Assembly: GCA_026770585.1 (NCBI GenBank)
Contig: MU646306.1
Span: forward strand, 1,029,670-1,043,030
DNA: 13,361 nt
Origin: Baffinella frigidus
Taxonomy: Eukaryota; Cryptophyceae; Cryptomonadales; Baffinellaceae
Reading direction: 5' to 3'
In this document: positions 12,767 through 13,361 of the stretch, in pieces
Numbering within the stretch: the first letter of the stretch is position 1
How the letters are laid out: the number at the start of each line of letters is the position of its first letter
Translations under genes and position numbers: made by a program
Notes under the pieces: model-generated
The model's input: only the letters and a program-made list of their open reading frames with translations
What the model was told of the DNA's origin: nothing
Database searches by the model: none

Positions 12767-13349
12767 AACCCAAACCCCACACCCTACACCAGGTGGATAC
12801 GGTGTCTGCAGAGCTAGCGGAGGCACGGGCTACGCTATTCGCGCAGCTTGACGTGGCGAGGGACAAGGTGCGAGAGAGAAAGAGAGAAGAAAGAGAGAGA
12901 TACACCCCAAACCCAAAACTACAAACCCCAAACCTCAAACCTCAAACCTCAAACCTCAAACCCCAACCCAGTTGCGAACCCCAAATTCCAACCCAGCTTT
13001 AGGCTCACCCTGAACTATAACCCCTCAGCCCAAAACCATGAACCATGAACCATGAACCATGAACCATGAACCATGAACCATGAACCATGAACCATGACCC
13101 ATGACCCATGACCCATGAACCATGAACCATGAACCATGAACCATGAACCCTAAGCCCTAAACCCTAAACCCCAAACCTTGAACCCCATTATACCCTACCA
13201 TACCATACCATACCCCACCACACCATACAAAACACCTTAACCCCTAACCCCCAACGCAGCTGCGCGAAAGCCAGGCAGCGCTCGCATCCGCCACCCCCCC
13301 GCGGGATGAGGCGCAGAGGAAGCTGAGTGGCCTCACCACGGACGGCGTG
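9971..13349 (+). CDS. Multi-exon coiled-coil protein gene (exons duplicated, introns full of repeats); partial at 3' end
   Basis: Best-supported join: 9971-10072, 10878-10907, 11126-11215, 11851-11937, 12249-12326, 12793-12867, 13260-13349 (34, 10, 30, 29, 26, 25 and 30 codons). Every exon is a multiple of three, starts after AG and is followed by GT (gtagtc, gtcccg, gtgcgt, gtacgc, gtatgc, gtgcga, gtatgc), so all introns are phase 0. The peptides are Ala/Glu/Leu-rich with a/d heptad spacing (LAALNRTLAEN; VSAELAEARATLFAQL), as in long structural coiled-coil proteins. No motor, SMC or other named domain is visible, so I assign no function. Exons 11851, 12249 and relics at 11641, 12064 and 12474 are tandem relatives. 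The gene continues past the right edge, since the last exon ends with a donor. Upstream exons may include 8920-9079. Confidence 0.65.
10079..10196 (-). mobile_element. Family A miniature element (short form), copy 2 (118 bp)
   Basis: Ends AAGCTCTGCC and GGGCAGAGCA. The complement matches 4133-4257 through GAATAGAAAGCCTTTAGGAC and on to the end. Flanks GGTAGTC (10072-10078) and GGTGGGC (10197-10203) agree at 5 of 7, an aged target-site duplication. It sits one intron base-pair step from the donor of the preceding exon. Confidence 0.8.
10221..10459. mobile_element. Family D miniature element, 239 bp
   Basis: Ends TATTGTAGATTTCGGGACC and its complement; the arms pair at 28 of 29 positions (10221-10249 against 10431-10459). 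Partial pairing continues inward through GGTCGGGGG and GAAAAAA tracts. If the outer TA is a 2-bp target-site duplication, the element proper is 10223-10457. Non-coding, single copy here. Confidence 0.8.
10546..10685. mobile_element. Family B miniature element, copy 3 (140 bp)
   Basis: Left end CCACCAACCCCCAGAAGTG and right end complementary to CCACCAGCCACCCGAAGTT; the arms extend through GACCAGATCGGG. CA flanks both sides (10544-10545, 10686-10687). The right CA plus the following G form the CAG acceptor in front of GAGACGCTCGGGG. Confidence 0.8.
10689..10724 (+). pseudogene. Broken copy of the ETLGALS exon
   Basis: GAGACGCTCGGGGCGCT is identical to the start of the exon at 10878, but the frame then reads SARSI and stop (TAG 10722-10724) with no donor. 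The intron sequence before its family B insert (GTC(T/C)CGTCCCACCTC at 10511) also recurs after the 10878 exon (10908), so exon plus intron were tandemly duplicated. Confidence 0.6.
10725..10877. other. Intron-like spacer
   Basis: It contains two GGGAAAG-centred near-repeats (CCCGGGAAAGGGAAT near 10756 and GCCGGGAAAGCTCC near 10823) and ends CCTAAACCCCGCCTTTCCC..GTGCAG, a typical acceptor of this gene. No gene of its own. Confidence 0.4.
10878..10907 (+). CDS. Coiled-coil gene, 10-codon exon ETLGALSSAQ
   Basis: Between GTGCAG and CAG|GTCCCG, phase 0 on both sides. The short peptide resembles MGALSAQ in exons 11851 and 12249. Confidence 0.5.
10964..11105 (+). repeat. Minisatellite of GCAGCTTGATGTCAACTCAA
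   Basis: Five copies near 10964, 10989, 11025, 11061 and 11084, spaced 23-36 bp, separated by AGAAA(A)CTCAACAAAC. It lies in the intron before the exon at 11126. The core GCAGCTTGACGT also occurs in the exon at 12793-12867 (GCGCAGCTTGACGTGG). Confidence 0.8.
11126..11215 (+). CDS. Coiled-coil gene, exon DEHRREM...KTRCDE
   Basis: Acceptor CCTTTCCGCGCAG, 30 codons, donor GAG|GTGCGT. A strongly charged helix. Its last 13 bases plus the donor GT are repeated at 11396-11410 on the other side of a GA tract. Confidence 0.65.
11221..11374. repeat. GA/GACA microsatellite in an intron
   Basis: Purine-rich GAGA and GACAGA units on the plus strand. Glu/Arg-rich and Ser/Leu-rich frames through it are artefacts. 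Confidence 0.9.
11396..11410 (+). repeat. 15-bp direct repeat of an exon end and its donor
   Basis: GCGCTGTGATGAGGT is identical to 11203-11217, which spans the last 13 bases of an exon plus its GT. It therefore offers a second possible 5' splice site, 193 bp downstream. Confidence 0.85.
11504..11615 (+). mobile_element. Family A miniature element (long form), diverged copy 3
   Basis: TAGCTCTGGCTCGGTCGGTT, GACCGACTGTTCTC, AAGTTGGC, GTGAACTT, GCGGGAAAGAGCCC and CTCCCACTGC match copies 1 and 2 in order. The right inverted repeat is not clear, so the end is approximate. Confidence 0.6.
11641..11679 (+). pseudogene. Truncated copy of the LAALNRTLA exon
   Basis: After CCTGGATCAG it reads MAEELAALNRTLA, matching the start of exon 11851. 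Where the sister exons read GCG GAG AAC, this copy reads GCG GTG AAC, a change that both creates a possible donor (GTGAAC) and precedes a TAG. It could be a 13-codon exon or a dead relic. Confidence 0.5.
11704..11823. repeat. (CCATCAA)n minisatellite filling an intron
   Basis: About 16 near-perfect heptamers with one interruption (CTATTAATCAA near 11727). It fills the space between the related exon copies at 11641 and 11851. Confidence 0.95.
11851..11937 (+). CDS. Coiled-coil gene, exon MTEELAALNRTLAENTAEMG...
   Basis: Acceptor CCTGAAGCAG, 29 codons, donor GAG|GTACGC. Hydrophobic residues at 5, 8, 12, 19 and 22 follow the 3-4 heptad spacing. It is the best-preserved member of the duplicated exon set and serves as reference for the copies at 11641, 12064, 12249 and 12474. 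Confidence 0.7.
11941..12060. repeat. (CCCTACA)n minisatellite that flips orientation
   Basis: CACCCTA heptamers run to about 12030. After TCAGTCTGC the next units are on the other strand (TAGGGTGTAGGGTGTAGAG, 12043-12061), so the intron can fold back on itself. Confidence 0.85.
12064..12126 (+). pseudogene. Chimeric exon relic, inverted plus direct exon sequence
   Basis: ACATCTCCGCCACG is the complement of the exon's CGTGGCGGAGATG-type sequence. It is followed by direct GAGAACGTCGCGGAGATGGG and CAGAAGGCGGCGGAG. No acceptor precedes it, and the 3' side reads GAG|GTGGCC in place of the usual donor. Frame: ISATENVAEMGIMSVQKAAE. Confidence 0.5.
12139..12235. repeat. (CCCTACA)n minisatellite
   Basis: CACCCTA units with CACCCCA and CACACTA variants, leading into CCTGAACCCGGAACTTC before the next exon. 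Confidence 0.9.
12249..12326 (+). CDS. Coiled-coil gene, exon ELAALNRTLAENVGEMG...
   Basis: 26 codons, donor GAG|GTATGC. It closely matches exon 11851. The acceptor is weak: AG of CTGATGAG at 12247-12248, with no pyrimidine tract directly before it, so the 5' boundary is less certain. Confidence 0.55.
12331..12470. repeat. (CCCTACA)n minisatellite, again flipping orientation
   Basis: About 15 CACCCTA units, then CAATCTGC, then TAGGGTGTAGGGTGTGGAG. The arrangement is the same as at 11941-12060, which indicates that exon plus intron were duplicated as a unit. Confidence 0.9.
12473..12536 (+). pseudogene. Second chimeric exon relic with a perfect 16-bp hairpin
   Basis: GCCCATCTCCGCCACG (12473-12488), loop GAGAA, then CGTGGCGGAGATGGGC (12494-12509), a perfect stem made from inverted and direct exon sequence. 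The frame ATENVAEMGALSAQKTAE continues to GAG|GTGGCC. It corresponds to 12064-12126 but is less mutated. Confidence 0.6.
12551..12689. mobile_element. Family F miniature element, 139 bp
   Basis: Ends CCACACGGTGGACTACAAA and a right end complementary to CCACACGGTGGGCTACGAA, 17 of 19 paired. An inner CACCCTGGAATCCAGGGT palindrome lies at about 12644-12661. It is inserted in the heptamer-rich intron; no target-site duplication is clear. Single copy here. Confidence 0.7.
12706..12775. repeat. (CCCTCAA)n minisatellite
   Basis: About nine CCCTCAA heptamers, ending in AAACCCAAACCCC before the acceptor ACACCAG of the next exon. Confidence 0.95.
12793..12867 (+). CDS. Coiled-coil gene, exon VDTVSAELAEARATLFAQL...
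   Basis: Acceptor CTACACCAG, 25 codons, donor AAG|GTGCGA. Clear heptad spacing (V1, V4, L8, A11, L15, A22). Not part of the LAALNRTLA duplication set. Confidence 0.7.
12868..13259. repeat. Intron made of four successive simple repeats
   Basis: After the donor come a GA tract (to about 12900), CAAACCT units (about 12925-12965), (CCATGAA)n with CCATGAC variants (about 13036-13148), CCCTAAA (13149-13170) and CCATA units (about 13192-13235). It ends at ACCCCCAACGCAG. Each simple repeat is a different permutation of a pyrimidine-rich heptamer or pentamer. Confidence 0.9.
13260..13349 (+). CDS. Coiled-coil gene, exon LRESQAALASA...TTDGV
   Basis: Acceptor CCAACGCAG, 30 codons, donor GTG|GTATGC at the window edge. 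A central ATPPRDEAQR segment carries a Pro pair that would break the helix, so this may be a hinge or the end of a coil. Confidence 0.6.
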
Positions 13350-13361
13350 GTATGCCCCCCC

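Overview
The window looks like nuclear DNA of a GC-rich, repeat-laden unicellular eukaryote, most likely an alga. The evidence is short phase-0 exons bounded by GT/AG splice sites, plant-type CCCTAAA telomere-like repeats scattered internally, heptanucleotide minisatellites inside introns, and many small terminal-inverted-repeat (TIR) elements. I see no bacterial operon, tRNA or rRNA. I cannot name the species; a prasinophyte-like green alga is only a guess.

Layout. 1-915: telomere-like and degenerate tandem repeats. 1677-2261, minus strand: first visible exon of a PP2C-family protein phosphatase resembling pyruvate dehydrogenase phosphatase; its C-terminal catalytic half is not recognisable in the window. 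2656-3415, plus strand: a two-exon gene for a 219-residue protein I do not recognise, divergent from the phosphatase. 3410-5700: a cluster of miniature inverted-repeat elements. It includes an inverted, mutated copy of the first 197 bp of the phosphatase locus (4065-4538) that is split by two of these elements with clean target-site duplications. 5094-6868: duplicated exon-like blocks and a tandem array of roughly 120-bp units, itself invaded by three elements. 6870-8170: simple-sequence, telomere-like and short dispersed repeats. 8193-9850: two tandem arrays whose units begin at AG acceptors and contain exon-like sequence. 9971-13349: a plus-strand gene with many small in-phase exons (30-102 nt) encoding Ala/Glu/Leu-rich coiled coil.

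The main story is genome structure rather than a gene pathway. The coiled-coil gene appears to have grown by tandem exon duplication. Its introns are built from (CCATCAA)n, (CCCTACA)n, (CCCTCAA)n, (CCATGAA)n, GA-rich repeats and stacked miniature elements. In one intron, a target-site duplication overlaps the 5' splice site and another rebuilds the 3' AG, as expected for introner-like intron growth. At least six TIR element types are present, several in two or more copies, so the window works as a small natural library of non-autonomous transposons. No transposase gene is visible.
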